From assembly GCF_013378445.1 (NCBI RefSeq), contig NZ_JABXYK010000013.1:88359-152358 (forward strand): 64,000 nt of DNA. The letters are read 5' to 3'. Positions within the stretch are counted from its first letter, which is position 1; the number at the start of each line of letters is the position of its first letter. The notes beneath the pieces were generated by a model. The model saw only the letters and a program-made list of their open reading frames with translations, was not told the origin of the DNA and ran no database searches. Position numbers and translations under genes: made by a program. This document shows positions 24,364 to 33,602 of the stretch, in pieces. This DNA is from Mycoplana rhizolycopersici (GTDB lineage Bacteria > Pseudomonadota > Alphaproteobacteria > Rhizobiales > Rhizobiaceae).

Positions 24364-25968
24364 ATGGAAGCTTGGGACGTATTGGTCATCGGTTCCGGTT
24401 CGGCGGCTTGCGCATCGGCGCTGCGAGCAGCCAAGGGCGGATTGAAGGTGCTCGTCATCGAGAAGAGCGAATGGCTCGGCGGCACCTCGGCCATGTCGGG
24501 CTCAGGCATCTGGATTCCGGCCAATCACGTGGCCGCGGCCGCCGGCATCGCCGACAGTCGAGATGAAGCGATCGCGTACCTGCGCGCGGTCACGCCCGAG
24601 GGGTGGGCAGAGAAAGAAGACGCGCGCTGGGTTTCCTTCGTCCAGTCCGCGCCGGATATGCTCCGTTTTCTGTCCGATAACACCCCGCTCGACCTGCGCG
24701 TCGTAGCCGAGCCCGATCCTTATGCCGAGGCACCGGGAGGCAAGATGGTCGGACGCATGGTGTCGCCGATGCCGCTCAGCCGCCGCATCCTGGGCCGCTT
24801 CGCACCCCGGCTGCGGCGTTCGACGCTGCCCCATACCTTTACCTATCAGGAGGTCGTCGATCTCGACCTCTACCACCACCCCATCCGCGCCGGGCTGCGC
24901 ATGTGGCCGAAGCTGCTTTGGCGTTGGCTGACCAATTCCGGCGGCCAGGGCACCGCCCTGATGACGGGCCTGGTCAAGGGCTGCCTCGACGCCGGTGTGA
25001 CCTTCTGGCTCGAAACCCGCGCCATTCGCCTCATTCAGGATTCCGACGATCGCATCGTGGGTGCGGAAGTGGAGCGCCAGGGACAGCGGCAGACGATTGC
25101 CGCCGAGCGCGGCGTCGTGATCGCGACCGGCGGGTTCGAGTGGGACCCACAGATGCGCGAACGCCATTTTCCCGGCCCGCTCGACCGTATCGGCAGCCCG
25201 CGCAGCAACGAAGGCGATGGGCAGAAGCTCGCAGCCTCGGTCGGCGCAGAGCTTGACCGCATGGACCAGGCCAATATCTATCCCTGCCTGCCGACACGCT
25301 ACCAGGGCAAGCAGCACGGCCTTCCGATGACCTTCCAGGCCGAACCCCATTCAATCGTGGTGAACCGGCATGCGAAGCGCTTCGTCAGCGAGAACGACTT
25401 CAACATCGGCGAGGTGCTGGACGAGCGGGATGCCAATGGCGCGCCGGTGCACCTGCCATGCTTCCTGGTCGGCGATCACCGGTTCCTGAAAACTTCGATC
25501 CCCTTCCGCTGGTATTCCTCCTACGACCGCGACTGGGTGAAGACGGCGGATACGGTTCCCGAACTCGCAGCCAAGCTCGGCCTGCCGGCCGACGCGCTCG
25601 TCGAGACCATCAACCGCTGGAACGAGTTCTGCAAGACCGGCCATGATACCGACTTCAAGCGCGGCGAGAACGGCTGGGAAGCCTACAAGGCGCACGGCGA
25701 CGAGAACCGCCTGAAGCCGATCGACAAGGCTCCCTATGTCGGCATGACGATCAACCGTTCCATTCTCGGCACGAAGGGCGGCGCGCGCACCAACGACAAG
25801 GGCCAGGTCCTGCGCGCCGACGGCTCGCTGATCCCGGGCCTCTATGCGGCGGGCCTCGCCATGGCCAACCCGTTCGGTACCCGCGCTGTCGGCGCAGGCA
25901 CGACCATCGGCCCGAACATGACCTGGGGCTACATCGCCGCCGAGGCCATCCTTCGGCAGAACCGCTGA
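24364..25968 (+). CDS. FAD-dependent oxidoreductase, 3-ketosteroid dehydrogenase/fumarate reductase flavoprotein type
   Basis: Protein of 534 aa from ATG at 24364 (GGGGAA upstream). The FAD-binding motif DVLVIGSGSAACASALRAA and the LGGTSAMSGSGIWIP block are those of the FAD_binding_2 family (KstD, fumarate reductase, urocanate reductase). RGVVIATGGFEWD and the terminal GAGTTIGPNMTWGYIAA complete the FAD site. It would desaturate or reduce next to a carbonyl. A steroid role is unlikely given the neighbours. It faces the cupin operon across operator site 4. Confidence 0.87.
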   Translation: MEAWDVLVIGSGSAACASALRAAKGGLKVLVIEKSEWLGGTSAMSGSGIWIPANHVAAAAGIADSRDEAIAYLRAVTPEGWAEKEDARWVSFVQSAPDMLRFLSDNTPLDLRVVAEPDPYAEAPGGKMVGRMVSPMPLSRRILGRFAPRLRRSTLPHTFTYQEVVDLDLYHHPIRAGLRMWPKLLWRWLTNSGGQGTALMTGLVKGCLDAGVTFWLETRAIRLIQDSDDRIVGAEVERQGQRQTIAAERGVVIATGGFEWDPQMRERHFPGPLDRIGSPRSNEGDGQKLAASVGAELDRMDQANIYPCLPTRYQGKQHGLPMTFQAEPHSIVVNRHAKRFVSENDFNIGEVLDERDANGAPVHLPCFLVGDHRFLKTSIPFRWYSSYDRDWVKTADTVPELAAKLGLPADALVETINRWNEFCKTGHDTDFKRGENGWEAYKAHGDENRLKPIDKAPYVGMTINRSILGTKGGARTNDKGQVLRADGSLIPGLYAAGLAMANPFGTRAVGAGTTIGPNMTWGYIAAEAILRQNR

Positions 25969-25981
25969 GGTCGCCAATGTG

Positions 25982-26011
25982 CCGCTTCTTCACTTGCGTG
26001 CGAAGGAGCGG
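25982..26011. terminator. Imperfect stem-loop between convergent genes
   Basis: CCGCTTCTTC (25982-25991) and GAAGGAGCGG (26002-26011) pair with one mismatch around a ten-base loop. It lies in the 61-base gap between the flavoprotein and LacI genes. No T-run follows. Confidence 0.3.
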
Positions 26012-26029
26012 TCATGGACAGGACGGCGG

Positions 26030-27088
26030 TTAGGCTGTGACGGTTGAGATCCCGCGCATCGGCTCGGATGTCCATGATACGCTGTCGCGCCGGAGCACCT
26101 CGAATCCGGTGTCCATGATCTTGCCGGCGCTCTCGTCGCCTTTGACCCGCTCGACGATCATCCTCATCGCCGCCTGTCCCATCTGATAGGTATTCGGCTG
26201 CAGGGTGGTCAGCGCCGGGGTGATCTCGGACGCAATCTCGTAGTCGCCCCAGCCGACGACGGCGATCTGTTCGGGAACCCTCCATCCCCGCCGCCCGCAT
26301 TCGAATACGACGCCGGCGGCGACGATGTCGGTCGGGCAGAGCAGTGCGTCGAGATCGGGATCGAGACGGAAAAGGCCCTCCAGCGCTTTCGGGCCAGCGC
26401 CGAAGCCGTCCGTCTCGTCGACGAGATGGACGAGGTCCGATCGCAGGCCGTATGCGGCCAGCCGTTCCCGGAACGCCGGCATCCTCTGTTTGAAGCGCCG
26501 GGACGCAGCGCCCGCGTATCCGATGAAACCAATATGCCGGCGGCCGGATTCCAGCAGGAGATCGACCAGCGCCCGTGTGGCCTCATAGGTGGAAAAGCCC
26601 ACCGCCATGTCGAAGGGCGCGTCCTGGACCCAGGCCTCCACGACCGGCACGCCGGTCTTGCGCATCAGCCGGAGCGCCTGCTCCTCGTGCTCGTCGCCGA
26701 CGAGGGCAATGCCGGCCACGCGCAATCCTACGAAGGTCTCAATTGCAGCGGTTTCGTTACGTTGCGTGTCAGCCAGTTTCAGGATCAGCTCGTAGCCTTC
26801 GCTGGCAACGGCGTCCTGCATGCCGCGAACGTAGTTGTAGAAGCTGGAGTTCTTGATCGACGGGATCACCGCTCCGATGACACGGCTCTGCCCGGACGCA
26901 AGGTTACCTGCGGCGTAGTTGGGCACATAGCCCAGTTCCGCGGCAATCCTTAGTACCTTCTGCCGCGTTTCTTCCTGTACGCGCTCGGGATAGCGGAACG
27001 TGTTCGACACGGTCATCGGCGAAACGCCCGCCGCAGCCGCGACCGACTGCATCGTGACGGAAGTCTTCTCACCGCTCAACTTTGACAT
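26030..27088 (-). CDS. LacI family transcriptional regulator
   Basis: Protein of 352 aa from ATG at 27088 (GAGGA upstream); an open frame to 27178 adds 30 residues that lack homology. The N-terminal HTH is VTMQSVAAAAGVSPMTVSNTF with hinge YVPNYAAGNLASGQS. The ligand domain is of periplasmic-binding-protein type I (VIGAVIPSIKNSSFYNYVRG). Most LacI proteins sense sugars, but members beside amino acid or purine genes exist. It is divergent from the Pot-type ATPase gene and the matching palindrome lies between them. Confidence 0.9.
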   Translation of the reverse strand: MSKLSGEKTSVTMQSVAAAAGVSPMTVSNTFRYPERVQEETRQKVLRIAAELGYVPNYAAGNLASGQSRVIGAVIPSIKNSSFYNYVRGMQDAVASEGYELILKLADTQRNETAAIETFVGLRVAGIALVGDEHEEQALRLMRKTGVPVVEAWVQDAPFDMAVGFSTYEATRALVDLLLESGRRHIGFIGYAGAASRRFKQRMPAFRERLAAYGLRSDLVHLVDETDGFGAGPKALEGLFRLDPDLDALLCPTDIVAAGVVFECGRRGWRVPEQIAVVGWGDYEIASEITPALTTLQPNTYQMGQAAMRMIVERVKGDESAGKIMDTGFEVLRRDSVSWTSEPMRGISTVTA

Positions 27089-27193
27089 GCGTTCCTCTTC
27101 GGCCGTCCTGCACCCTGCACAAGGAAATTGCAATGCTCCAAAGATGAGCAAAATCGCAAAATCAATCCTTGACGCCACGCGGCTTTAAATCAA

Positions 27194-27207
27194 TTGTAGC
27201 GCTACAA
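27194..27207. promoter_or_regulatory. LacI-type operator palindrome
   Basis: TTGTAGCGCTACAA is a perfect 14-base palindrome with the central CG that LacI-family proteins require. It lies between the divergent LacI gene (start 27088) and the transporter operon. A TTGACG at 27169-27174 could be the -35 element of the operon promoter, with the operator near its -10 region. Confidence 0.7.
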
Positions 27208-27232
27208 ATGCAGAATGGGAACTGGAGAGGCG

Positions 27233-27283
27233 ATGTCAATCAGCAGAACGGCATCTCCGACCGTCATGCGGACAAAAACATGA
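27233..27283 (+). CDS. 16-residue leader peptide ORF overlapping the ABC ATPase start
   Basis: ATG at 27233 follows a strong GGAGAGG site and encodes MSISRTASPTVMRTKT, then TGA at 27281-27283 overlaps the ATG of the ATPase gene (ATGA). The ATPase ATG itself has no good ribosome site, so the small frame may deliver ribosomes to it by translational coupling. The peptide is not biased in composition towards one amino acid, so classical attenuation is not evident. It could also be fortuitous. Confidence 0.35.
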   Translation: MSISRTASPTVMRTKT

Positions 27284-28380
27284 ACAAGGCCACTGGAACG
27301 ACGGCTGAAGCCTTGCGGCTCGCCAGCGTTCGAAAATCCTATGGTTCCACCGCCGCGGTCCGCGAACTGGATCTTTCGGTCGAGGCGGGGGAGCTCGTTG
27401 CGCTGCTGGGGCCGTCGGGCTGCGGCAAGACGACGACGTTGCGCATGGTGGCAGGTTTCGAGCGGCCGGATGCGGGATCGATCCGGATCGGCGGAGCCGA
27501 GGTATCGCAGCTGCCGCCACACAAGCGCAACCTCGGAATGGTCTTCCAGAACTACAGCCTCTTTCCCCACCGCACCGTCGCCGAGAACATCGGCTTCGGC
27601 CTGAGGATGGCAGGCGTCGGGCGTGCCGAACGGGACACGCGGGTCCAGGAAATGCTTGACCTCATCCAGCTGCAAGGCCGGGCCGAAATGTACCCGTCGA
27701 AGCTTTCTGGTGGCCAGCAGCAGCGCGTCGCCCTGGCACGATCGCTGGTCGTCAACCCCAAGGTCCTGCTTCTCGACGAGCCGCTTGGGGCGCTGGACAA
27801 GTCCCTGCGCGAGAGCATGCAGTTCGAGATACGCGGCATGCAGCAGCGCCTCGGCATAACGACACTGCTTGTCACCCACGACCAGGAAGAGGCGCTTTCG
27901 ATGTCGGACAAGGTGGCGGTCATGAGCGCCGGCCGCATCCTGCAGATCGGGACGCCCAATGACATCTACGACCGGCCGCAAAGCCGCTTCGTCGCCGAAT
28001 TCCTGGGAACGTCGAACATCTTCGAGGGAAAGGTCGCACCGGAGGGGACATCGGTGTTGCTGCCCGGTCGCGACGGCGAGATCGCGGTTCCTCTCGAAAT
28101 GGCAGCCCAGCCGGGCTCGCCGCTTGTCCTGTCCGTCCGGCCCGAGCGGGTAAGGCTCGGCGAGCATGCCGGAGAGGGAGCGAATTTCGAGGCGCGCGTC
28201 ACCGGGGCAGTCTTTCGCGGCAACTACGCCGCCTATCAGCTCGACGTGCCGTCGCTCGGGCGCGAGCTTTTCGTCTACCGGCAGGCCGACGGCCCGCTAG
28301 GGGCGGTTTCCCACCGCCTCGGCGAAACCCTGACGCTCAGCTGGGCACCGCGGGATGCGGTGCCGGTCAGCGCGGATTGA
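27280..28380 (+). CDS. ABC transporter ATP-binding protein, spermidine/putrescine (PotA) type
   Basis: Protein of 366 aa. Walker A GPSGCGKTT, Q-loop FQNYSLFPHRTV, signature LSGGQQQRVALARSL, Walker B LLLDEPLGALD and switch His in VTHDQEEA, followed by a C-terminal TOBE domain (about 280-360). This is the PotA/FbpC layout. It is the first gene of a ten-gene plus-strand unit with HyuAB, the cognate binding protein and two permeases. The start at 27280 was chosen because the PotA homology begins at about residue 12. Confidence 0.9.
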   Translation: MNKATGTTAEALRLASVRKSYGSTAAVRELDLSVEAGELVALLGPSGCGKTTTLRMVAGFERPDAGSIRIGGAEVSQLPPHKRNLGMVFQNYSLFPHRTVAENIGFGLRMAGVGRAERDTRVQEMLDLIQLQGRAEMYPSKLSGGQQQRVALARSLVVNPKVLLLDEPLGALDKSLRESMQFEIRGMQQRLGITTLLVTHDQEEALSMSDKVAVMSAGRILQIGTPNDIYDRPQSRFVAEFLGTSNIFEGKVAPEGTSVLLPGRDGEIAVPLEMAAQPGSPLVLSVRPERVRLGEHAGEGANFEARVTGAVFRGNYAAYQLDVPSLGRELFVYRQADGPLGAVSHRLGETLTLSWAPRDAVPVSAD

Positions 28381-28387
28381 AGTGGAA

Positions 28388-30460
28388 ATGGCAATCATGC
28401 AGAAAAACGGCGCACGCATTGGCATCGATGTCGGCGGAACATTCACGGATTTCGTGCTCGCCAATCCGGGCGAAGAGCGCCTGGTCTACTACAAGGAACC
28501 ATCGACGCCGGACGATCCTTCGCGGGCCCTGATCGAGGGGCTGAAGTCGCTGCTCGAAAAGGCAGGAATCGGCGCAGGCCAGGTGGCGACGATCATGCAC
28601 GGCACGACGATCGGCCTCAACGCCATCATCCAGCGGCGCGGAGCGACGATCGCCCTCGTGGTGACAAAGGGATATCGCGACATTCTCGAGATCGCCCGCA
28701 GCCGCATGCCGTCGTCCTTCGATTTCCACGCCAGCAAGGAAGAACCGCTGGTGCCGCGCTACCGGATCGTCGAGATCGACGCCCGGCTGTCGGCCTCGGG
28801 AGACGTCACGAACCTGCCCGACGAGGCGGAACTCGACCGCGTCGCAGCCGAACTTGCGGCGCTCGGCGTCGAGGCTGCCGCCCTGGTTCTGATCAACGGC
28901 TACACCAAGCCGGCGCTGGAGATCGATCTTGCTTCGCGGCTCTCGCAGAAGGCAAACGGGCTCGAGATCACCTCCGCAGCAGCGATCTGGCCGGAGATCC
29001 GCGAATACGAGCGAACGCTCGTCGCCTGCCTGAATGCCTACATCCAGCCGCTGATGCATCGCTATTTCACCGGCCTGAAATCGGGGCTGGAGCGAGACGG
29101 CGTCGTGGCACCGATCCTGGTGACCGCCTCCAATGGCGGCTCGCTCAGCCTGGCATCGGCGCAGGACCGGCCCGTGGAGACGATCCTGTCGGGACCAGCC
29201 TCCGGCGTGATGGCGGCTGCCCGTCTGGCAAGTGCCGCCGGAGTAACCTCCATCATCACTTTCGACATGGGCGGCACGTCCTCCGATATTGCGGTTGCCA
29301 GCGGCGGCTCTGCAGCACTTGCCACCCGCACCGACATCGGCGGCCTGCCACTTGTCCTGCCGGTGGTGGACGTATCCGCCATCGGCGCCGGCGGCGGATC
29401 GATCGTCTGGGTCGACGACCATGGCGTCCTGAAGGTTGGACCGAGGAGTGCCGGCGCGATGCCGGGACCCGTCTCCTACGGTCGCGGCGGGACGGAACCG
29501 GCCGTCACCGACTGCTATCTTGCGCTCGGCTACATCGACCCGAACGGCTTTCTTGGCGGCCGCATGAAGCTCGACAAACAGGCCGCGGAGACCGCCCTCG
29601 GGGCGATCGGGGAGCGCATCGGCCTGGAAGGCAGAAATGCGGCAGCGCGCGCGGCCGAAGGAGCGCTTGCCGTAACCACCGCCGGAATGGCGACGGAACT
29701 CTACAAGACGCTGGCCGCACGCGGGCTCGACCCGGCAACCTTTGCGCTTCTGCCCTTCGGCGGGGCGGGGCCGACCCATGCCAATCTGCTGGCCGAGGAG
29801 GTCGGCATTGGGCGGGTGGTGATCCCGCCGGCCGCCGGGACGTTCTGCGCGCTCGGTGCCGCCGCCGCCGACCTCCGCCGCGACTTCGTGCGCAGCCTCC
29901 GGCGGCCGCTGACCGACGAAAGTGCGCAGCTTCTCCAGGACGTATTTGCGGAACTCGCCGCCGAAGGCGCCGTCTGGCTCGACCGTGAGGGTGAGCAGGC
30001 AGAAGGCCGCCGCGTCGAGCGGGCCGTCGATATGCGCTATGCCGGGCAGGCCTATGAACTGCGCGTTTCGCTCGATGAAACCTGCCGCGCTGCGGCTGAC
30101 GTCGCCGCCGCGTTCCATGCGGAGCACGAACGCATCTACGGCTTCCGCGACACCGAGACCGAAATCGAACTCGGAACCGCGCGGCTTGCGATGGTGGGCG
30201 AGACGGCCAAGCTGGCCGATCAGACGATTGCGGCCGGTAGCGGCCGGCCGACGGCAAAGGGCGAGCGTCCGCTCTTTCGTCGCGGCGCCTGGCTGACCGC
30301 CGCCGTCTACGACCGGCAGGCGTTCGGCGCCGGCGACCAGATCTCCGGACCGGCCATCATCGAGCAGGACGACACGACCACCATCCTGCTGCCGAACTGG
30401 CGCGCGCGCGCCGACGATGCGGGAAATCTCCACCTGGAAAGACACGCAGATGAAGCTTGA
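28388..30460 (+). CDS. hyuA: Hydantoinase/5-oxoprolinase A subunit (HyuA)
   Basis: Protein of 690 aa. N-terminal Hydant_A_N domain with RIGIDVGGTFTDFVL and IMHGTTIGLNAII; the hydantoinase_A core has the actin-like ATP-site block FDMGGTSSDIAVASGG and SAIGAGGGSIVWVD. HyuA works with HyuB in the ATP-dependent opening of 5-oxoproline, N-methylhydantoin or similar cyclic amides, or in acetone/acetophenone carboxylation. There is no third gamma subunit, which favours an amidohydrolase role. ATG at 28388 lies eight bases after the ATPase stop; another ATG at 28397 is possible. Confidence 0.9.
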   Translation: MAIMQKNGARIGIDVGGTFTDFVLANPGEERLVYYKEPSTPDDPSRALIEGLKSLLEKAGIGAGQVATIMHGTTIGLNAIIQRRGATIALVVTKGYRDILEIARSRMPSSFDFHASKEEPLVPRYRIVEIDARLSASGDVTNLPDEAELDRVAAELAALGVEAAALVLINGYTKPALEIDLASRLSQKANGLEITSAAAIWPEIREYERTLVACLNAYIQPLMHRYFTGLKSGLERDGVVAPILVTASNGGSLSLASAQDRPVETILSGPASGVMAAARLASAAGVTSIITFDMGGTSSDIAVASGGSAALATRTDIGGLPLVLPVVDVSAIGAGGGSIVWVDDHGVLKVGPRSAGAMPGPVSYGRGGTEPAVTDCYLALGYIDPNGFLGGRMKLDKQAAETALGAIGERIGLEGRNAAARAAEGALAVTTAGMATELYKTLAARGLDPATFALLPFGGAGPTHANLLAEEVGIGRVVIPPAAGTFCALGAAAADLRRDFVRSLRRPLTDESAQLLQDVFAELAAEGAVWLDREGEQAEGRRVERAVDMRYAGQAYELRVSLDETCRAAADVAAAFHAEHERIYGFRDTETEIELGTARLAMVGETAKLADQTIAAGSGRPTAKGERPLFRRGAWLTAAVYDRQAFGAGDQISGPAIIEQDDTTTILLPNWRARADDAGNLHLERHADEA

Positions 30461-32429
30461 TTCCGTCACGCTCGCCATTCTCGGCAACAAGCTCGCCGCA
30501 GTCAGCGAGGAGATGTGCCTGACATTGCAGCGAACCGGGCGAACGCTCTATGTCAAGGAAACGGCCGATTTCGCCTGCGCGCTCGCGGGCCTCGACGGGC
30601 GATTTTTCGCCTATCCGCGGTCGATCGGGGTTTCCGGCTTCGTCGGGCTGGAATGCCTGCCGGCGATAGAAGCAGTCGGGCCGCTTCAGCCCGGCGACGT
30701 CATCCTGACCAACGATCCCTATCGCTCCGAGGGGCTGGCGACGCACCTGCCGGACCTGCACATGATCGAGCCCTATTTCCACGAGGGCAGGATCGTCGCC
30801 TACGGCTGGTGCTTCGTGCATTGCTCGGATGTCGGCGGACGCGTGCCCTCGAGCATTTCGCCGGTCAATACCGAAATCTTTCAGGAAGGTCTGCGCATCC
30901 CGCCGGTCAAGCTGATGAAGCGCGGTCAGATGACGCCGGAAGTGCGCCTGTTCCTCGATGCCAACAGCCGCACGCCCGATGCCAACATGGGCGACATCCG
31001 CGCGATGCTTGCGGCACTCGCGGCAGGGCGCCGCCGACTGGAGCAGACGATCGCGCAGCATGGCGCCGAGGCGGTGTCGAACGCGGCCACCGATCTTATC
31101 ACCTATGCGGCACAGAAAGCGCGCACCGTCTTGCGTCGGGTTCCCGACGGCACCTATGCCTTCGCCGACTACCTGGACGATGACGCGGCCACGCGCTTGC
31201 CTGTCCGCGTCGCGCTCGCCGCGACATTCAACGACGGCACGGTTCACCTCGACTTCAGCGGCACCGATCCGCAGGTGGCAACTGCGATGAACATCCCCTC
31301 GCGCGGACGCCCGCATGCCTGGCTCACGCTGCGCGTGCTGGCACTCGTCAACACGCTCGATTCGACGACGCCGCTCAACGCCGGGCTGCTCGACCCCGTC
31401 CGCATCACGGCACCGGAAGGCAGCCTGGTCAATCCCCAGGAGCCTGCGGCAACCGGCGTTCGCCATGCCGCAGCGATCCGCGTCAACGACGTGCTGAACG
31501 GCGCCTTCGGCAAGGCGTTGCCCGATGTCATGCCGGCCGCCTCTTCCGGAACCGTCATTCCGGTCGTGATGGCAGAGCCTGATGGACGGGGCGGACGCCG
31601 GGTGCAGGTCATCGAACCGATGATCGGCGGCACCGGTGCGCGTTCCGGCCGCGACGGCGTCGACGGTCGCGACAGCGGCATTTCCAACCTGGCGAACAAT
31701 CCGGTGGAGACGGTCGAGGCCGAACTCGGCGTCGAAATCCTTGCCTATGCGCTGCGGCCGGATTCCGGCGGGGCCGGGAAATGGCGCGGCGGATGCGGCA
31801 TGGAACTGACGTTCCGCGTCCTCACCGACGATAGCAATGTTCTCGGTCGCGGCATGGAGCGGCTTGTCTTCAGGCCGTGGGGCTCCTACGGCGGCCGGCC
31901 GGGCGCGCCGGGCGAACTGATCATCAACCGCGGGCAGGCCGACGAGCAGCGGCTCGGCAAGATCGATGTGCTCACCGTCAACGCCGGCGACACCGTGACC
32001 TTCCTGACGCCGGGCGCAGGCGGCTGGGGAAATCCGGCCGAACGTGATCCGCAGGCGGTGCTACGTGATGTGCAGAACGGCTTCGTCACCATCGAGGGCG
32101 CCGCCGGCCAATACGGCGTCGTCATTGTCGCCGGCACCATAGATGCCGATGCCACGGCAGCCCGCCGCGCGCACTTCGCCGCCGGCGGCGCGTCAGGCGC
32201 ACGGGGGCCGGAGCGCGAGCAATGGGACGCCGTCTTCGCGCCCGATCTGATGGACAGGATGAATCGGTCGCTGGTGGCACTGCCCGGCGCCGTACGCCAG
32301 CGCAAGCGCCGCGAGATCTTCAACCGCGTCCTCGCCGGACTGCCGCAGGACTTTCCGCGCCAGCCGGCGGACGTTGCTGCGGTCGCGGCCGCGCGCCAGG
32401 TGCTGGAGAGTGTCGCGCGCGAACTTTGA
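30450..32429 (+). CDS. hyuB: Hydantoinase/5-oxoprolinase B subunit (HyuB)
   Basis: Protein of 659 aa from ATG at 30450, overlapping hyuA by 11 bases. Family blocks are EEMCLTLQRTG, NDPYRSEGLATHLPDLHM, FVHCSDVGGRVPSS and RPDSGGAGKWRGGCGMELTF. It is longer than the usual 520-600 aa: residues about 560-659 add an Ala- and Arg-rich tail (for example AARRAHFAAGGASGARG). With HyuA it forms the ATP-dependent cyclic-amide hydrolase in the cytoplasm. Confidence 0.9.
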   Translation: MKLDSVTLAILGNKLAAVSEEMCLTLQRTGRTLYVKETADFACALAGLDGRFFAYPRSIGVSGFVGLECLPAIEAVGPLQPGDVILTNDPYRSEGLATHLPDLHMIEPYFHEGRIVAYGWCFVHCSDVGGRVPSSISPVNTEIFQEGLRIPPVKLMKRGQMTPEVRLFLDANSRTPDANMGDIRAMLAALAAGRRRLEQTIAQHGAEAVSNAATDLITYAAQKARTVLRRVPDGTYAFADYLDDDAATRLPVRVALAATFNDGTVHLDFSGTDPQVATAMNIPSRGRPHAWLTLRVLALVNTLDSTTPLNAGLLDPVRITAPEGSLVNPQEPAATGVRHAAAIRVNDVLNGAFGKALPDVMPAASSGTVIPVVMAEPDGRGGRRVQVIEPMIGGTGARSGRDGVDGRDSGISNLANNPVETVEAELGVEILAYALRPDSGGAGKWRGGCGMELTFRVLTDDSNVLGRGMERLVFRPWGSYGGRPGAPGELIINRGQADEQRLGKIDVLTVNAGDTVTFLTPGAGGWGNPAERDPQAVLRDVQNGFVTIEGAAGQYGVVIVAGTIDADATAARRAHFAAGGASGARGPEREQWDAVFAPDLMDRMNRSLVALPGAVRQRKRREIFNRVLAGLPQDFPRQPADVAAVAAARQVLESVAREL

Positions 32430-32490
32430 AATACGGTTTCGAAATTGCAATGCCAGAAACGCCACCACTCTCGATCCATGGAGACCTTCG

Positions 32491-33540
32491 ATGACGACGA
32501 TTATGAGACGCACATTCCTCGGTGGCAGCGCCATGCTGGGCGCAGGCCTCCTGACCGGTATCGGCCCACGGCTGGCAAACGCGCAGACCGGCGAAATCAC
32601 GGTCACCGCGTTTGGCGGCGTCTGGGAGGAGGCGGTACGCAAATGCTTCGTCGCGCCGTTTGAAGCCAAGACCAAGGCGAAGGCAAACGTCTCGCTCGGC
32701 GGCCCGCCGCAGTGGCTGGCGCAGGTCGAAGCCGAGCCTGCCAAGCCGCCCGTCGACGTTCTCATCATGACGCCAGATCTGGCGCTGACGGCTGCGAAGG
32801 CTGATCTCGTCGACGATTTCACCGTCGAGAAGCTGCCCAACCTCGCCAAGATCCCGCAGCAGCTGACGGATTCCGTCAAGGGCAAGGGCACGCTGTTCGA
32901 CTACGGCGTCAGCGGCATCACCTACAACAAGGACCGGGTCAAGAACCCGCCGAAATCGTTTGCGGAATTTGTCGATCGCGTCGCCTCCGGCGAATTCGTC
33001 GCTTCCGTTCCCTCGATCAGCTATGCGGTGACGCCGATCATGCTCATCTGGTCCATGGCGCAGGCGCTGGGCGGCGGCGCGAACAACGTGGATCCCTTCT
33101 TCAAGGCCATGGAAAAGATGAAGGACAACCTGGTGTTCTGGGCCGGGCCGAACGACTTCTTCAACCACCTGTCGTCGGGCGAGGCCGATATCGGCATCTA
33201 TTTCGACGGTCGGACCTGGAACCACTTCGACAGCGGCGCGACCTGGATCGACTTCATCAATCCGGCGGAAGGCGGCGCGTTGAACGGGGTCGCCGTGCAG
33301 AAGCCGAAGAACGCCAATCCGCTCGCCTGGCAGTACATCAACGAAGTACTCGATGCGAAGAACCAGGAACAGTTTGCAGAAATCATGAACTACGGCGTGA
33401 CGAACGTCGACGTCGTCTACAGCGACAAGCTCAAGCCGCGCATCACGCCGTGGCAGCAGACGCAGTTCCCGCCTTACGAGGAGATCGCCCCCGTTCGTAA
33501 CGAATGGGTCGATCGCTGGAACCGTGAAATCGGCCGCTAA
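32491..33540 (+). CDS. ABC transporter periplasmic binding protein, polyamine/opine (PotD) type
   Basis: Protein of 349 aa from ATG at 32491 (GGAGA upstream). The N-terminus has twin arginines, MRRTFLGGSAMLGAGLL, then ANAQT, so export by the Tat route is possible. The mature part EITVTAFGGVWEEAVRKCFVA is the usual start of PotD-like receptors. It binds the substrate for the two following permeases. Confidence 0.88.
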   Translation: MTTIMRRTFLGGSAMLGAGLLTGIGPRLANAQTGEITVTAFGGVWEEAVRKCFVAPFEAKTKAKANVSLGGPPQWLAQVEAEPAKPPVDVLIMTPDLALTAAKADLVDDFTVEKLPNLAKIPQQLTDSVKGKGTLFDYGVSGITYNKDRVKNPPKSFAEFVDRVASGEFVASVPSISYAVTPIMLIWSMAQALGGGANNVDPFFKAMEKMKDNLVFWAGPNDFFNHLSSGEADIGIYFDGRTWNHFDSGATWIDFINPAEGGALNGVAVQKPKNANPLAWQYINEVLDAKNQEQFAEIMNYGVTNVDVVYSDKLKPRITPWQQTQFPPYEEIAPVRNEWVDRWNREIGR

Positions 33541-33554
33541 TCAGCAATGGCATC

Positions 33555-33578
33555 GCGGCCGCCCGCCAGGGTGGCCGC
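33555..33578 (+). promoter_or_regulatory. Stem-loop between binding-protein and permease genes
   Basis: GCGGCCGCCC (33555-33564), loop GCCA, GGGTGGCCGC (33569-33578): a ten-pair stem with one G-U pair. It lies 15 bases after the binding-protein stop and ahead of the first permease, and has no T-run. It probably protects or terminates part of the upstream message. Confidence 0.5.
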
Positions 33579-33602
33579 ATAAGCCCCACGGACAGATCGA
33601 TC

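Noticed and set aside
24364..25968. Steroid degradation role for the KstD-like flavoprotein
   Set aside because: No steroid ring-cleavage, Mce uptake or Kst-type genes are nearby, and the FAD_binding_2 family has many other substrates.
28367..30490. Open frame of 707 codons antisense to hyuA
   Set aside because: It mirrors the hyuA coding region in a GC-rich genome and shows no family resemblance, whereas hyuA has full motif support.
32320..33225. Open frame of 301 codons antisense to the PotD-type binding protein
   Set aside because: No family motif and complete overlap with a well-supported gene.
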